Source of the DNA: Paracamarosporium sp. OC-R06-R3
Taxonomy: Eukaryota > Ascomycota > Dothideomycetes > Pleosporales > Didymosphaeriaceae
NCBI GenBank assembly: GCA_019828545.1
Contig: JACVRA010000057.1
Coordinates: 64,015 to 128,014 of the forward strand
Direction: 5' to 3'
DNA length: 64,000 nucleotides
Made by a program: the position numbers and the translations under genes. Positions 1 through 11,275 of the stretch are shown here, in pieces. Positions within the stretch are counted from its first letter, which is position 1. Every line of letters begins with the position of its first letter. The notes under the pieces were generated by a model. It did not search any database, was not told where the DNA came from, and worked only from the letters and a program-made list of their open reading frames with translations.

Positions 1-195
1 CTTGAGAAAACTAAGCAGTCTCCGCTCTTCTACGAGCAATGGGTCGCAATATTCCAACGCTACCTGCATTTCGGTGTGACCATAAAGAAATTCCAAGACT
101 TTCCAGATGAAGTCGGCCAGGCCATAAAGGAGGCCGGAGTACAGCTGAAGCAGCTCAACATTGGAGATGACCTTTGTGAGCACATGGAGCTTTGA
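1..195 (+). CDS. 3' end of an unidentified protein-coding gene
   Basis: Frame 1 is open from the first base to a TGA at 193-195, giving the last 64 residues of a protein that begins outside the window. The segment is helix-like and charged, with many Lys and Glu, one Trp near residue 14 and a C-terminus ending CEHMEL. Codon use looks like real fungal coding sequence. No domain can be named from 64 residues and no splice site interrupts the segment. The coding call rests on frame continuity up to the window edge; the function is unknown. Confidence 0.55.
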   Translation, partial: LEKTKQSPLFYEQWVAIFQRYLHFGVTIKKFQDFPDEVGQAIKEAGVQLKQLNIGDDLCEHMEL

Positions 196-840
196 TTTGT
201 AGGATTGTCACGCGTGCGGCGGCCGTTTGCGTCCTCGGCCCTGTTGGTGAGCAGGACAATACGGTACTAAAGTATCTTGACTTTGCAGATTGTAGGCTAG
301 CGGGATCAATGAGGACCTCACACGCTCCTCTTGTTTTCTATACAGAATAGTTCGTTCTAGTCCACGAAATTCCGCATCGGATTTTCATTTCCACCTTGCA
401 ATGTTTTGTGCTTCCTTTAGTGGTTAGAGAAATAGAATTGAACCGAGTAAATTGATATGAACTGCTTTTGATCATTCGTTCATCGTACAACATGTCAACA
501 CCGCCATTAGGAAGACCGTTTGCTCGTGGCGTGTAGAGAGCGCACGGTACGTTGTGGCGCCAGCATCGTCATACACAACCAAACGGTCGTCATCGGTGAT
601 CCTCTAACTCAAAAGCTTGCGATCGTTCCCAGCTTATTCCTAGACTTGTCATTGCACAATGCCCGAGGATTTTTCGCTTTTCCTATCAACGACAACACTG
701 GCCTGTCCTGTCACCTTGTATACTCGATCTTGCCTCTTGAAATTTTGTGCCAACGCTTCTCCAACCTCTCAAGCCAATACGATAGCGTGACTGGCACGTT
801 TTTACCTGATCAATCGAACAAAGACCACACTGTCAGTACG
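196..840. other. Intergenic, no gene seen
   Basis: This is the 3' flank of the left-edge gene and the upstream region of the weak candidate at 841. The frame of that candidate stays open upstream to about 520 but without a convincing start context. No RNA gene or repeat was recognised. Confidence 0.4.
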
Positions 841-1514
841 ATGCCAGAACCTCCAAGTACGGATGCACCCGTTGTCGGCACGTACGATCTCGGTGGCGGA
901 CGTAGGGGGGCTGTATCGGCACCAAGTGAGTTATACGTCGGCACCACGTGGGCTTTTATTGATGACCCTTCCCTGGAGGTGGACAGACAACCAATGAGCC
1001 ACAATCCAGCGGGATTACACAGTAATTCGCCTCTTAGCAGCATGGGATCTGATAGATGGTTGCCACGGAATTTCTGGATGCACTATCGAACTGGTACGTA
1101 CTATTTCTTGAGGTCTGCGCTGGTCGCGTCAAAGACCGACTAACACTTGCAGCCAGGCCACTTGTTGCTGCACCCATGTACGATGGGCCAATTATCGGAG
1201 AGAATTCACCTTGCCGTCACTCCTCTTCTAAAAGTTCTTTGTACTTTCTCAGACTTTCCTACTACAAGCCTTGCTTTCGTAAGTATGCCTCACGCACCAC
1301 CGAACCAACACTCCAGCTAACCGCTTGAGGCACATGGCCATAACTCTAAGTAGGCAATGTTCTCGCAGGACTAGCGACTACACCTTGGCTGGACGTTTGT
1401 GCTCACATAAGCATTTCGGGTTGCGGATGCCGACTTGACTGTAGATGTTGTTCCAAGAGTTCAGCCTTCTCATGCGAAACAGATAATCAATACGATAAAT
1501 GTTTAGTTTCCTGA
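841..1514 (+). CDS. Possible three-exon hypothetical protein with Cys-rich C-terminus
   Basis: Tentative model with exons 841-1093, 1153-1278 and 1369-1514 (174 aa). Intron 1 (59 nt) has a GTACGT donor and a CTAAC branch-like site just before a TTGCAG acceptor. Intron 2 (90 nt) has a GTAAGT donor, a CTAAC and a CGCAG acceptor. Frames join cleanly at both junctions and end in TGA. Exon 3 would encode a tail with eight cysteines in under 40 residues (GCGC, DC, RCC, SC, KC). No signal peptide is visible and no family is recognised. An alternative donor (GTGAGT near 926) also exists, so exon 1 is uncertain. The locus could be noncoding. Confidence 0.28.
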
Positions 1515-2447
1515 ATTATCATGTGATTGCAGGCCAATCGTGTATGAAACACGCATTTTGTGGACCGTGAGTATTAGTAAGTTTAGGATTACAGAATAAA
1601 CGAACAAGCGGAATGATCATCGCGAATATATCCTGGATTGCTGCTTACGTTGCATATCTAAATCGATCTGCACAGTCACCTAACCATAGCTTTGAACGTT
1701 TATGGACTAGACGCCGGACGCCTAACGCAGAGTCTTACCTACAGCAACACCAAACTTCTTGGCAATCATTCCTGAACGACATCGTCGCACATGATGAAAG
1801 CAACATGCCCTTGTAGATATCCTAATTTGGTAACCGCGCCTGTCTCTAGCTTTTCAGTAGACTGATTTGTATACAAAAAACGTCTATACTATACACAGTA
1901 TTGTGTACATGAGTCGATTTCTGGTGGATGCGCTAGGAAGTCCGATTGAGCTGCTACGATGATGTACACGAGAAGACACGATTGGTGTAGCAATCAGGCA
2001 TGACTAGTACTTGATGGTGCATTGCCACGCTCAGCTCAGATTGCAGGGAAGTAGCCACTCCAAGAGGTTGTGTATACGCTGGTGTGGATCCTCATATTCC
2101 AGAGTCTGGCCTATAACGGTTGGGTTAAACACTAATCAATAGCTGACCGTCTGTTTTCAACCCAGTTTCACGCACCTTTCTTTTTTCTAATTAGGGCTCA
2201 GACTACCCTGGTCAACCCGTATGGATCGAACTCCACGTAGCCTGACCCCGTACTAGTTTAACGCTGTGTTCAGTTAGGTATATGTACATCATCCTTGAAA
2301 ACGAACGTTGAAAAAATGGCGGATCCGTGTTGCCGAGCTGTGATTCAGCTCTCTGCCTAATACATAAAAGGTCCAACTGTGCCACATGTAACTATCCAAC
2401 TCTTTCCCCACTTCTCTTCATCCTAAACACATCCAACGCTACCCCAA
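1515..2447. other. Intergenic / promoter of the dehydrogenase gene
   Basis: No supportable gene. A 67-codon open stretch at 1613-1816 has no splice partner or recognisable content. A TATA-like TACATAAAAG lies at 2361-2370, about 80 bp upstream of the dehydrogenase ATG, and may be its core promoter. Confidence 0.4.
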
Positions 2448-3425
2448 ATGGCACCAAAGACATGGCTAATCACCGGCTGCACTTCTGGCTTCGGTGCAGA
2501 TTTTGTACGTGAAGCTCTCTGCCGAGGCGACAAGGCCATAGCGACTGGTCGTGGTGACTTATCCCGCCTCTCTGCACTGAGGGAGGCGGGCGCACATGTG
2601 TACACGCTCGATGTCACGGCGCCGGCGGAAACGATCAACGCGACTGTTGCGAAAATGATTGAAGAAGTCGGGGATATCGACGTTCTGGTCAATAATGCAG
2701 GGTATCTGCAGATGGGTCTTGTGGGGGAGATGCAGTAAGCTTGCTCTACGTTTCTACCTAATCTCTGGGCCACCGTAATGGCTGATACACCTACCAGCCT
2801 ACAAGATTGGCGGGACATCTTCGAGACGAACTTTTTCGGTTCGCTCAAAATGACCCAAGCACTCCTGCCTCACTTTCGCTCGCGCAAGACAGGAGATTTC
2901 GTTTTCATTGGCTCAATGTTTGGTCTCGTAGGCCCGCTCGGCGCCGTCTCGTACTCGACGACCAAATTCGCACTTGAAGGCTTGCACGATGCATTGAGAG
3001 CTGAGGTAGCACAATTCGGGATTCGCTCGTTCATGTTCGAGCCGGGCGTCTGTCGCACGGCAGTAGTATCCAACGCAGGCCACATCCTTCAGACCACTCC
3101 TACAACCGAGGTGGAAGAGCTGGCTCCCATCCGCAATTTTCTAAAGACAGTCAACAGTATGATGATAGGCCACGAGATCGGTGATTCGAAGAAGGTTGTC
3201 GATATTATAGTTGACATAGTAAGGGGAGAGGGCGTTGCAGAGGGGAAGGAGGTCCCGGATCGATTGCCGCTTGGAAGCGACACTATGGAAAATGTTAAGC
3301 CGAAGACGGAGACTATGCTGAAGCAGTGGGAGGAGTGGAAAGATGTGATTTCGAGTGTGGATTGCGATGATGTGAAATCAGGAGGGGTGCCCGAGTATCT
3401 GAAGATGATGCGTTCAGTCCAGTAG
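2448..3425 (+). CDS. Short-chain dehydrogenase/reductase (classical SDR)
   Basis: Exons 2448-2734 and 2798-3425 encode 304 aa. The 63-nt intron has GTAAGC and CTACCAG ends; in-frame TAA codons lie inside it, so splicing is required. The Rossmann NAD(P)-binding motif TGCTSGFG is at residues 9-16, NNAG at 82-85, the catalytic Ser at about 135 and the YSTTK (Y148, K152) active site follow, which is a complete classical SDR signature. Length is normal for the family. It probably oxidises or reduces a small alcohol or ketone in the cytosol; the substrate cannot be read from sequence. The closest style is the fungal oxidoreductase/retinol-dehydrogenase-like SDRs. There is no biosynthetic partner adjacent. 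Confidence 0.93.
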
Positions 3426-3743
3426 AGCTTGTGGAGTACAAAGGTTAGGTGCACGTCTCTTCATACCTCGTTTCCTGCCGAAGTATGCTTGACTTCATGC
3501 CACATCAAGAAATCCTGGTTTTATCGTAACAGCTAAATGTGAGTATCGAGGGGGTGTGGTCTTGGGGAATCCATGTCGGGACAGTTTACGTTCAAATTAA
3601 GTGACGTCGTTGGTTGCCCTTTTTCGCGACTTCCTAACAAATCTCGCGTTCATTCTCTCACTTCAACTCTGAAGGCCTCTTTCCTCAACACCAAGCTCAA
3701 TATTTCCACCTCACGCTTTTCCTCCAACTTCTAGACGCCCACC
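3426..3743. other. Intergenic promoter region
   Basis: A 318-bp spacer between two co-directional genes. Pyrimidine-rich stretches (about 3640-3740) precede the next ATG, as is common in fungal leaders. No other feature seen. Confidence 0.4.
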
Positions 3744-5400
3744 ATGAAGCTTGTCTTCGCTGCAGGTCTTCTGGCTCTTGCTTCTGTCGCTGCGGCAGAG
3801 ACAGCATCTTCTTCGGCTCCCACGCACCGCCTAGAGGGTTACCAACGTTTTCTACCGTTCCAGAGCCCGCGTAGAAGCCGTGACGAAGTCTCGCCCGCCC
3901 CACCTGCCCCTACTACGGCCGCCCGTAAACGCGATGACTCCGCATCTGCCTCTCCTCTGACAGTGCTCCCGCCATTTACGACGCCGGTCGATACTGAAGA
4001 AATTATAGAGCCGTGGCCGTTGGATGATTTCACAGGATCCTTCACTAGCTCTGAGTCAACGACCGCTTCTTCAACACCAGCCACAGCAACGGGAACTTCA
4101 GGACCCTCATCAAGTTGGCTGCCGGATCCCGCAAATGACTCGGATTGGGAAGATGCTGCAAATCACGGATGTCGAATGGTCGACGCCATGCGTATCTCCG
4201 ACCATGACGCAGGCCAACTTTACAACCCGGTGAGAGATTCCGTACAAAGCACGTTGATGAGCTATGAGGACTTCACAAGCTGGGGTTGGAACGCAAATCA
4301 AGTTGATGGCGGAAACTTTACCAGTTTTGATGGTGGTGAGAATAGCTCCGATGCTGGTTGGGGTATAGGGCACGCTCTTCGGGCGTTAGGCCTTTCGGAT
4401 AAAATGAAGACCCAAGGGGGTAAGAATATTGTAATCGATGCCGTTCATGGGAAGGATCCTTTTACGCAGGGGTATATGAAAAATGGAAAGATGTATCCGG
4501 TACGTGATGGGTGTCAGCCTACAGCCGGTAGACGAAAATTTGAGGACCATTGCCTGTTGGATGCTGGTCTCGGATATCACAACGGCCGGAGTTTTTTTAC
4601 CCCACTGCTCAGATATGGCTGACAGGTGCTCCAGGCAACTGGCGCAGAATTCAAGATCGGTATCAACACCGATGAGGGAGGTGCGTAGGCTAAGCTCACA
4701 ACTCGAACACTTAGTACTTACCTAAAGGTAGTCTTGATGACCTTCGATCGGATTTCGCTTGCTACTGCAGCTAAGAAGCGGAACCCTCCGATTTCAAACG
4801 ACGATCTTCCGGATATGCATACCTTCTCAGACATTGGCTACCTGAATTACAAAAATATGCTCGGGACCGATCCCACGAACCTGCGGTACATGATGTCCCT
4901 GATGATCACTAACGAGAAAACTACGCGCATCATCTCCAAGGCCTTAAACGGCAAGAGTTTGGGTCCCTGGCCAGGCGAGACTTTTTCGTGGCGTTCGAAA
5001 GAATTCAAGGCACTTCTCGGTGCGGTTTCTCTGTTGTGATGATTGTTATGCGGTAGGTGCTGTTTGCTAATTTTGCGTAGGATCACCCAACGGCATGGGA
5101 TTTGGCTACCTCCTTGTCCAACATAAGCCTCATCTTGGGAAACTGTTCATCAAGCAAGTACAAGTCTTCCACAGCGAGACCTGGCATCGCCTGCCTAACA
5201 TGGTCTTCACCTTGGAGGAACAGAATGGGCAGGAACCCCCACCAAAACCATCCGGCTCACCTCCCCAAATGGAAGAGTCTGGGTCGGTCACTGTACCTAG
5301 TAGAGTGAGGCGTGGGGCAGCAGCACCAGTAGAGACGAAGATTTATGTCCAAGGAGCGAAGAATTTTGTGAGGGCGCATATAGTGCATGCCGAGCTGTAG
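3744..5400 (+). CDS. Secreted protein of unnamed fungal family
   Basis: Best model: exons 3744-4499, 4626-4680, 4732-5019 and 5081-5400 (472 aa). Residues 1-19 form a clear signal peptide (hydrophobic, ending AAAE). A Ser/Thr/Pro-rich region of about 100 residues follows, then a globular part beginning HGCRMVDAM. The first intron (126 nt, GTACGT donor, CTGACAG acceptor) contains an in-frame TGA, and the frame resumes exactly in phase. The 51- and 61-nt introns are canonical or nearly so. The C-terminal exons read ...LLGSPNG-MGFGYLLVQHK and join smoothly, so all four exons belong together. I do not recognise a named domain. It is probably an extracellular or cell-wall protein, and the Ser/Thr stretch is likely O-glycosylated. 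Without the first splice the protein would stop at 4620. Confidence 0.75.
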
Positions 5401-6051
5401 GCGGGTTGTTAGTCCGGGTAAACAACGCTATAATAGGCCCAATAGTCATTTGCTAGTTCAGGCGAATGCGTTATTGCTCTTTGGCCTGGAAAGATCTTCT
5501 AGTCCATAGCATTTTCGGGCTATTTGAGCTAGCCACGAAGATCAAGGTTTGGCTTCCGCTTTTCAGGCGAATTAACATTTGCATTACAAGTCAGTTTGAT
5601 CTTATATGCAGTATCACTGTTTAATTGGTTCTTCTTTATGGGTTGGTGGAGATGAGACGGAGAGCTAAAGTACGATCGTGGGAGCTAGACCGAGGGACGC
5701 GCAAACTACACTTGCGCGCTGTGAGACTTCATTTTGTGCTCTTTTTCTTTTCCTTGGTTTCGGATCTCCTTCCATGCATCTTTTCTTAATTCGATGTCTG
5801 ATCTCCCTTCACAAGTTGTGCGAGCTGTTACACGCTGTCCCGACTGATGCACAAGCGTGACGTCATACGGACACGCGACAGCTGTTGGGCTGCACTATGC
5901 CACGAAAGCAAAGGGTCACGCATGCAGTAACCTGCTCGAAATGCAATGGGACAAAAGTGTGCAAACCTTATAAAACGTTGAAGAATGCTGCCCCGCAGTG
6001 TCCTTGTCACTGCTTTTCACGAACCTCCTCCGAGGACCAGCATACGCAAAC
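5401..6051. other. Intergenic region
   Basis: No gene supported. The stretch contains AT-rich 3' flank of the secreted gene and, at its right end, the core promoter of the next gene. Short open frames here lack introns, domains or coding character. Confidence 0.4.
5969..5975 (+). promoter_or_regulatory. TATA box of the membrane-protein gene
   Basis: TATAAAA lies 77 bp upstream of the ATG at 6052, at a plausible distance for a fungal core promoter. No mapped transcription start supports it. Confidence 0.5.
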
Positions 6052-6978
6052 ATGGCTGACGCTCCGCTCCTTGGGAGAGCCAACGATACATCACGTACCA
6101 CAGGTAGTCGTATCAGGAACGCACGAAACGTGGATAGTCATGTAAGATGTTTCCTACTGTTGGGTGACACGCGACAAGCTGAAAATATTCTAGGCAAGCA
6201 TCCTTCACTCCATCTTCAAGATCTTCAGCGGCGGTCTGATCGCACCAGCTGATACTACATACGCCACCATGATGATTATTCTGAACTGTACAGACCCTCA
6301 GGAGCAAGATCATCTCACGAGGCAATGGCGTGATCACAAGCTGAACGAGTTGAGCTTTATTGGTGTCGTGGTACGCCAACCCGCTCTGCCCTCTGTTATG
6401 ACTTGTGGAAAAGGATTGCGCACAGCGCTAAGTTTGAGTAGAGCCCTCTTACCGCAGTGTGTCTAGTTAGTACCGGTTCTTGGCCAGAGATATCATCGAA
6501 GCCATGGTACATCCGCGCCATTTGGTACTCGGGCATCGTCTTCGCCCTCTTCTCTGTTCTCACGGCTGCCCAGCAGTCTCTCCGCCTCCACCGACTATCG
6601 GCACACAGAGATGGTTTACACCTTATTCGTCTCTGCCTTGTGCGTGACCGCAAGCCGCTAGACAGCGAAGACGGCCAACTAAAATTAGTACCCAAGCCGT
6701 TCCAGGTATGGAGTTGGCAGAGCTCGATGATGTTCTTGCTTATGGCTGTCACAAGTTTGCTTATAGGCATGCTAGTGCTGGTATGGAGTGCGGTTGTGAA
6801 GGAGACAGATAAAGTCACGTACGATGAAAACCTCAATGTAAGTGTGTGTTGTAGCGGCGTGATGGGTGGCGCTGACGAGGAATAGCTTGCGATTACGGTG
6901 ACGACCGTGCTCTCTGTTACTGTTGTGTACTTCTTTGCTACGCAAATCAGTCTTATGGTTGGTGTGAGCGTGGAGTAA
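6052..6978 (+). CDS. Small multi-span membrane protein, unnamed fungal family
   Basis: Four exons, 6052-6141, 6194-6370, 6442-6837 and 6886-6978, encode 251 aa. Introns are 52, 71 and 48 nt with GTAAGA, GTACGC and GTAAGT donors and TAG acceptors, all phase 0. The second exon has a short soluble segment (NCTDPQEQDHLTRQWRD). Hydrophobic spans follow: around FIGVV in exons 2/3, around WYSGIVFALFSVLTA, around MMFLLMAVTSLLIGMLVLVW, and in exon 4 around LAITVTTVLSVTVVYFFA. Between spans lies the polar motif QQSLRLHRLSAHRDGL, which I recall as characteristic of a recurrent unnamed family of fungal membrane proteins. Location is probably plasma or organelle membrane; function unknown. The 71-nt intron acceptor was chosen because alternatives introduce a stop. 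Confidence 0.75.
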
Positions 6979-7278
6979 GGACTTGATGGATGCGTTCCTG
7001 TGGCGGTACATTGTGAAGCAAGAGTGAGTGGTATGACCCACCTTGTGGATAATGTCCTCACGCGAAGTGAGTGGACTCCCTTTGAATATGCTAGAAGACA
7101 CGATCAAGCCCATGATCAAGAAACATTGTGTATGGACGCACTGTAACATTGTTTTGTGGCAGGTATAAGAATGAAGCCAAGGGTCTATATGAAGCGCGAG
7201 GGAGAACCAGAATCCTAAAGAAAGCAATGCAATCGCCTTGGCTTCTTGGTTGAAACAAGTCCACCACAGCACATAGAG

Positions 7279-8220
7279 ATGCCTCCCTACTCTTTTTCCC
7301 CCCGTGTCGGTGTCTGGGTTGATGGTACCGTTGTTCTCAAAGTTGGTGAATATGGTGCTAAGAATATCACCCATCTGCTAGGCATTGGTCGACAACAACT
7401 CCTGAAAGAGAAGCGCCACTCCCTTCATTTGCCGCATTGCATTGGTGTTGTTACTGCTCGCCAGATCCTGGAATGGGTGAACCATGCGCTCCCTCTCACA
7501 GCCGACGACTGGACAGCTCCCGTAATGCCTCCCCTAGACTTTCCTCATGCTCGGCACTCTCTCCAACTAAGCTTGAAGATCGATTTCTACATGGCATTGC
7601 TGAACATTGGAACCCGGTCTGATGTACTGTTTCATGTTGCTGCTGACATATTCGTGGCCTTCAGGAACGAGTGGCGCACGATGAGTGATAAGTCAATCGT
7701 AGCCCTTGATGGAGCTTTACGTACCACATGCGAAATCTTCGAAGACGACGATCGTGACCTTTTCCGAGACCCCGTCGTTAGGATGGTTGCTCACACGTTC
7801 GCCTATGGAATCCAGCAGGAGCAATTCCCCGACCTACAGATGGTTCAGTACGTGTTGCATTGGACTTGTCCTGCATTGAAAAGTTTCATCGACAAAGCTG
7901 GGTTCGTACGCGATCCAATCTGTAGCCTCGTAGCTTCTCCTACAGTCTATGAGCTGCTAGCTCTGCGTTGCTCGGCCCATTCCAACGACCAAAGGCATGT
8001 AGATTTGCCGGGCGGGGATATACTGCGCTCGCATGTACCTTCTGGAGTATCTTCCCTGGATAATAAGAATCTGGCGCCGAGCCCGCGACATTGGTCCATA
8101 AGGAGCTCTATTTCAGTAAGTAACTTAGACATGGGATTGGATGGGTTTGTCATGTTCGTGGATGTTAATGAGCAAGAAAACGAAAACGAAGACCTAGTCA
8201 TTGGTAACATAGAAGATTAG
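7279..8220 (+). CDS. Hypothetical protein, possibly BTB-like
   Basis: A single open frame of 313 aa from the first ATG at 7279 to TAG at 8218-8220. The N-terminal 40 residues (PRVGVWVDGTVVLKVG) are beta-like. The middle (about 110-190) alternates helices resembling the second half of fungal BTB/POZ proteins (IDFYMALLNIG, then DDDRDLFRDPVVRMV), but this is a loose resemblance, not a motif match. The C-terminus is acidic. There is no signal peptide or membrane span. The 300-bp gap from the preceding gene contains no better start, but an upstream exon cannot be excluded. Confidence 0.55.
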   Translation: MPPYSFSPRVGVWVDGTVVLKVGEYGAKNITHLLGIGRQQLLKEKRHSLHLPHCIGVVTARQILEWVNHALPLTADDWTAPVMPPLDFPHARHSLQLSLKIDFYMALLNIGTRSDVLFHVAADIFVAFRNEWRTMSDKSIVALDGALRTTCEIFEDDDRDLFRDPVVRMVAHTFAYGIQQEQFPDLQMVQYVLHWTCPALKSFIDKAGFVRDPICSLVASPTVYELLALRCSAHSNDQRHVDLPGGDILRSHVPSGVSSLDNKNLAPSPRHWSIRSSISVSNLDMGLDGFVMFVDVNEQENENEDLVIGNIED

Positions 8221-10199
8221 GCCCAAAAGAACAGAAGAGCGATGTCAAAAGTAGATTGACAGTGTCCAGAACGAAGTTGTGGTACAAGTTATGGTTAAGA
8301 TGTTGAAAGCTTTATGGATCAAGGAAGTGAGCCAATGGATTTAGATGTAGAAGTTCAGATTGTGGGTATGGCATTACTGTGGAGAGCAGACAACCGTGTC
8401 GGATCACGGCAGCAGAGTCACGGTATTCACGATGTAGAGAATTGCATGACGGCATGAACAACGATGTATAATTTCAATGTAATATCATAAAAAAGAAATA
8501 CTCTTTCTTATGTAGCATCAAGGAGAAAGACACAGTGATGAAGAGAAAGTGACAATATGACGATATCCTGGTGTCAAACGGAAACGGCATATCAACAACA
8601 GGGGCCACCTGCCGACTGTGAGGATTCTGGAACCTACTAGACACATGAGATTTAGGTATACATAATATGAGTACGCTATATTTAGACAAGAATAGACGAC
8701 ATATGTTCAACCCATGTTGGCAAAACAATTGTTTTTGGCACATCCGCGTTTCTAGAGGCATTTGGGATCTTCCCTAAGAGACACGTAGCTGATTCCCAAG
8801 TTCCTTGTGTGTACTCTACAAAGACACGTATGCTCATACTCTACACTATCAATATCGGAGAGCGAGCGAAGCACGTCTGAAAAAAAGAACGCGAGCATTT
8901 ATTCATCTAACTTCAAGCTCAAAAGCTTACACACAATGTACAAACAGCAACTTCGCCGTCCTCGACAAAAACTTTAACTGATTCTCCTCTAGCTTTGCGA
9001 GCTCAACCATACAGTGCTTGTAGGGGATCGCGGGTGTATTCACGTTCCCATGGCGGTGTACCAACAGTTTTTGATGACAGACGTAATGTTATTTATGTAT
9101 ACCATATAAATCGTTCGAGGTTTAGCCGTGGGTCTTCGAACAATTAATGCGAAATCTCAAGACAGTTCGTACAGGCACATAAGGCGAGATGTACGTGACC
9201 TGGTTTCAACAGGGGCAATCCACATTTGGTCATGGATCTTTGAGTAGGTAGTTTGGGTGTGTGATTTTCGTATTGAGGCTAACCCGGCACATACGACTTG
9301 GAAATGGTGCTACAAAGTAAACAAAACGACAATGACAGACTTCTATGTCTTTGTTTCCTGGAAAAGAGAGCAAGGATTGCGTCATGATAAAGGTTTATAT
9401 TGAGCGTACACGGAAATCTCCATAATTCATCTTCCGACATTGTTTGGTGTCAACGTATCTGGGAAGTGGGCTCATAAATAAAAAGAGACACACGATGAGG
9501 ATACCGAAGCGGCATGTAGGTATCCAGGCCACGAAATCAAGTCCGCATGTTTTAGGATTGGAATAATTTGATAGATCCATTTCTATCCGCATAGCCTTCT
9601 ACTCCGCTCTGCTCGCGTGCATTTGAATGTTTAAGCGAGAGAAAAAAGCGCGTACTTTCGTGGCTTCCGAACTTTTACAACCGGCAAGGCAAGCAACTCA
9701 TTCTCACAACGCGCCGGTCCGCCGAGAGATGGTGCAAGTGATTGCACCCAGCTTACATCTAGACGATTTGGAGCTGGTTAGTCGTCCGCAACGCAAACAC
9801 ACACATGTATACCGGGGTTTGGATCTAGATGGCGGTGCTTTTGGAACTGGGACCGACGACAAGAAGCATTGTTGAACTCGAATTTTGTTTCCGGAAGCAA
9901 GTGTGGAGAGATTCCACTCCAGGACCCGGACACATATCGTTTTGGCATCGAAATGTTTGGAGGCGCTCACCGACGCTCATAACGATCATTTAGGCCAAAA
10001 CAAAAAAAGAACCCCATGACCATTCATAATAATGATTTTAGTAGCAAATTGCTAGAAAGTGACGTTCCGTGGCCTGTAACAGCGAGCAAGAACGACCGCT
10101 TATATAGACAAACACTAGCTGAACCTTGACGCGACGACGCACTCTAACTTAAAAAAAAAAGCCCCAAAGCCACTCACACCCCATCACCGATTGATCTCC
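8221..10199. other. Gene-poor intergenic region, about 2 kb
   Basis: No supportable gene on either strand: open frames are under 100 codons, overlap one another and have no splice partners. No tRNA, tandem repeat or transposon end was recognised. It holds the 3' flanks of the converging genes at 8220 (plus) and 10200 (minus). Composition is mixed, with A-rich runs around 8880 and 10000-10160. Confidence 0.4.
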
Positions 10200-11275
10200 T
10201 CACCCCCCCTCAACAGCCGCATACGTCCCCTCCCTATTCCGCCTATTTTCCTCCACCCTCCACCTCTCAATATACTCCTCTGTCCCCCCTTCTCCCCCAA
10301 CAAACCCATTATCCTTGCCCGCCACCGGCTCCCCCCACTGCAACCACACAGGCAACACGCCCGTCCAGACACTCCCCCTCAAGCTCTCATCCTTGAGATC
10401 CTTCCTGTCGTCCGAGGGGCCACCAGTGCGTATTTTTGCGGACGCAGAGACGATGCGTACGCGGAGGATGGAGGTGGATTTTAGTTCGGTGGGGGTCGGG
10501 GGGTTGCGCGAGTGCTGCCAGCGGGTGGGGAGGAGGTTGTTCGTTATGTCTGGGGGTGTTATGTTAGGATGGGGATGTGGTGGTGGGGGGAGTCACGTAC
10601 GGGTCATGGCGTAGAGGCGTTCTGCTTCGTCCGTGACGAGGGTTGCGTAGCCGTAGGCGACGGCGGAGCGGTAGTTGCATGAGTTGTCTAGGTTTCAGTT
10701 GGTGAGTTTCTTGTTGTGTGCAGTGGTAGGGTACGTACGGAAGGGAGCCAGTGCGAGGACTAGGCCGTCTATGTGTCTGTAGTTTTTCATCAGCATGCTT
10801 TCTCCTCACATTAGTATCAGTCGAACTCACGATGCTGCAACCGTAACAGGTAGTCCTTCGCCCTCACTATCCTTCCCCTGTCTAAACATCCTCCCACTCA
10901 CGTACCTGATTGGATGTTAGTACACCGCTGATTCTCGTATCACTCAACCAGCATCTCAAGTCACTCACCCATGGATATACACATCCTGCACCGAACTCCC
11001 TGGCCCAGCATCCTGGTCCTCAAACCTCCCCGTGCATCCCAGCATAGGCAGCACGACGGGGAAAGGATGCTCCGGATCGTTGAATGAGACGTGCAGGATG
11101 GGACTAGAATTGATGATGCTATGTACGGTGGCATAGTCGTACGTGCCTGGTGAGATACAACGTAGTCAGTACACATTTACACAGAAAGGGGTGGAAGGGC
11201 AGCAACGAACGGACCTCTCTTCGGTAGGCGTCCCAGCTTGTTGATAGCTGTCTTGGAGTACTCCGGCGTCGCCAT
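10200..11275 (-). CDS. Flavin-nucleotide-binding split-barrel protein (PNPOx-like / NimA-like)
   Basis: Six exons on the minus strand, 11275-11215, 11146-10969, 10905-10831, 10776-10739, 10687-10601 and 10549-10200, give 262 aa. Introns are 51-68 nt with GTCCGT, GTGAGT, GTGAGT, GTACGT and GTACGT donors and phases that join without stops. The reconstructed protein runs TYDYATVHSIINSS, HVSFNDPEHPFPVVLPM, then HIDGLVLALAPF-HNCNYRSAVAYGYA and TNNLLPTRW. These are the hallmarks of the fungal FMN-binding split-barrel family related to pyridoxamine-phosphate oxidase and nitroimidazole reductase. It likely binds FMN and acts as a cytosolic reductase or detoxification protein; the substrate is unknown. 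The C-terminal 60 residues are Gly/Glu/Arg-rich. Confidence 0.85.
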
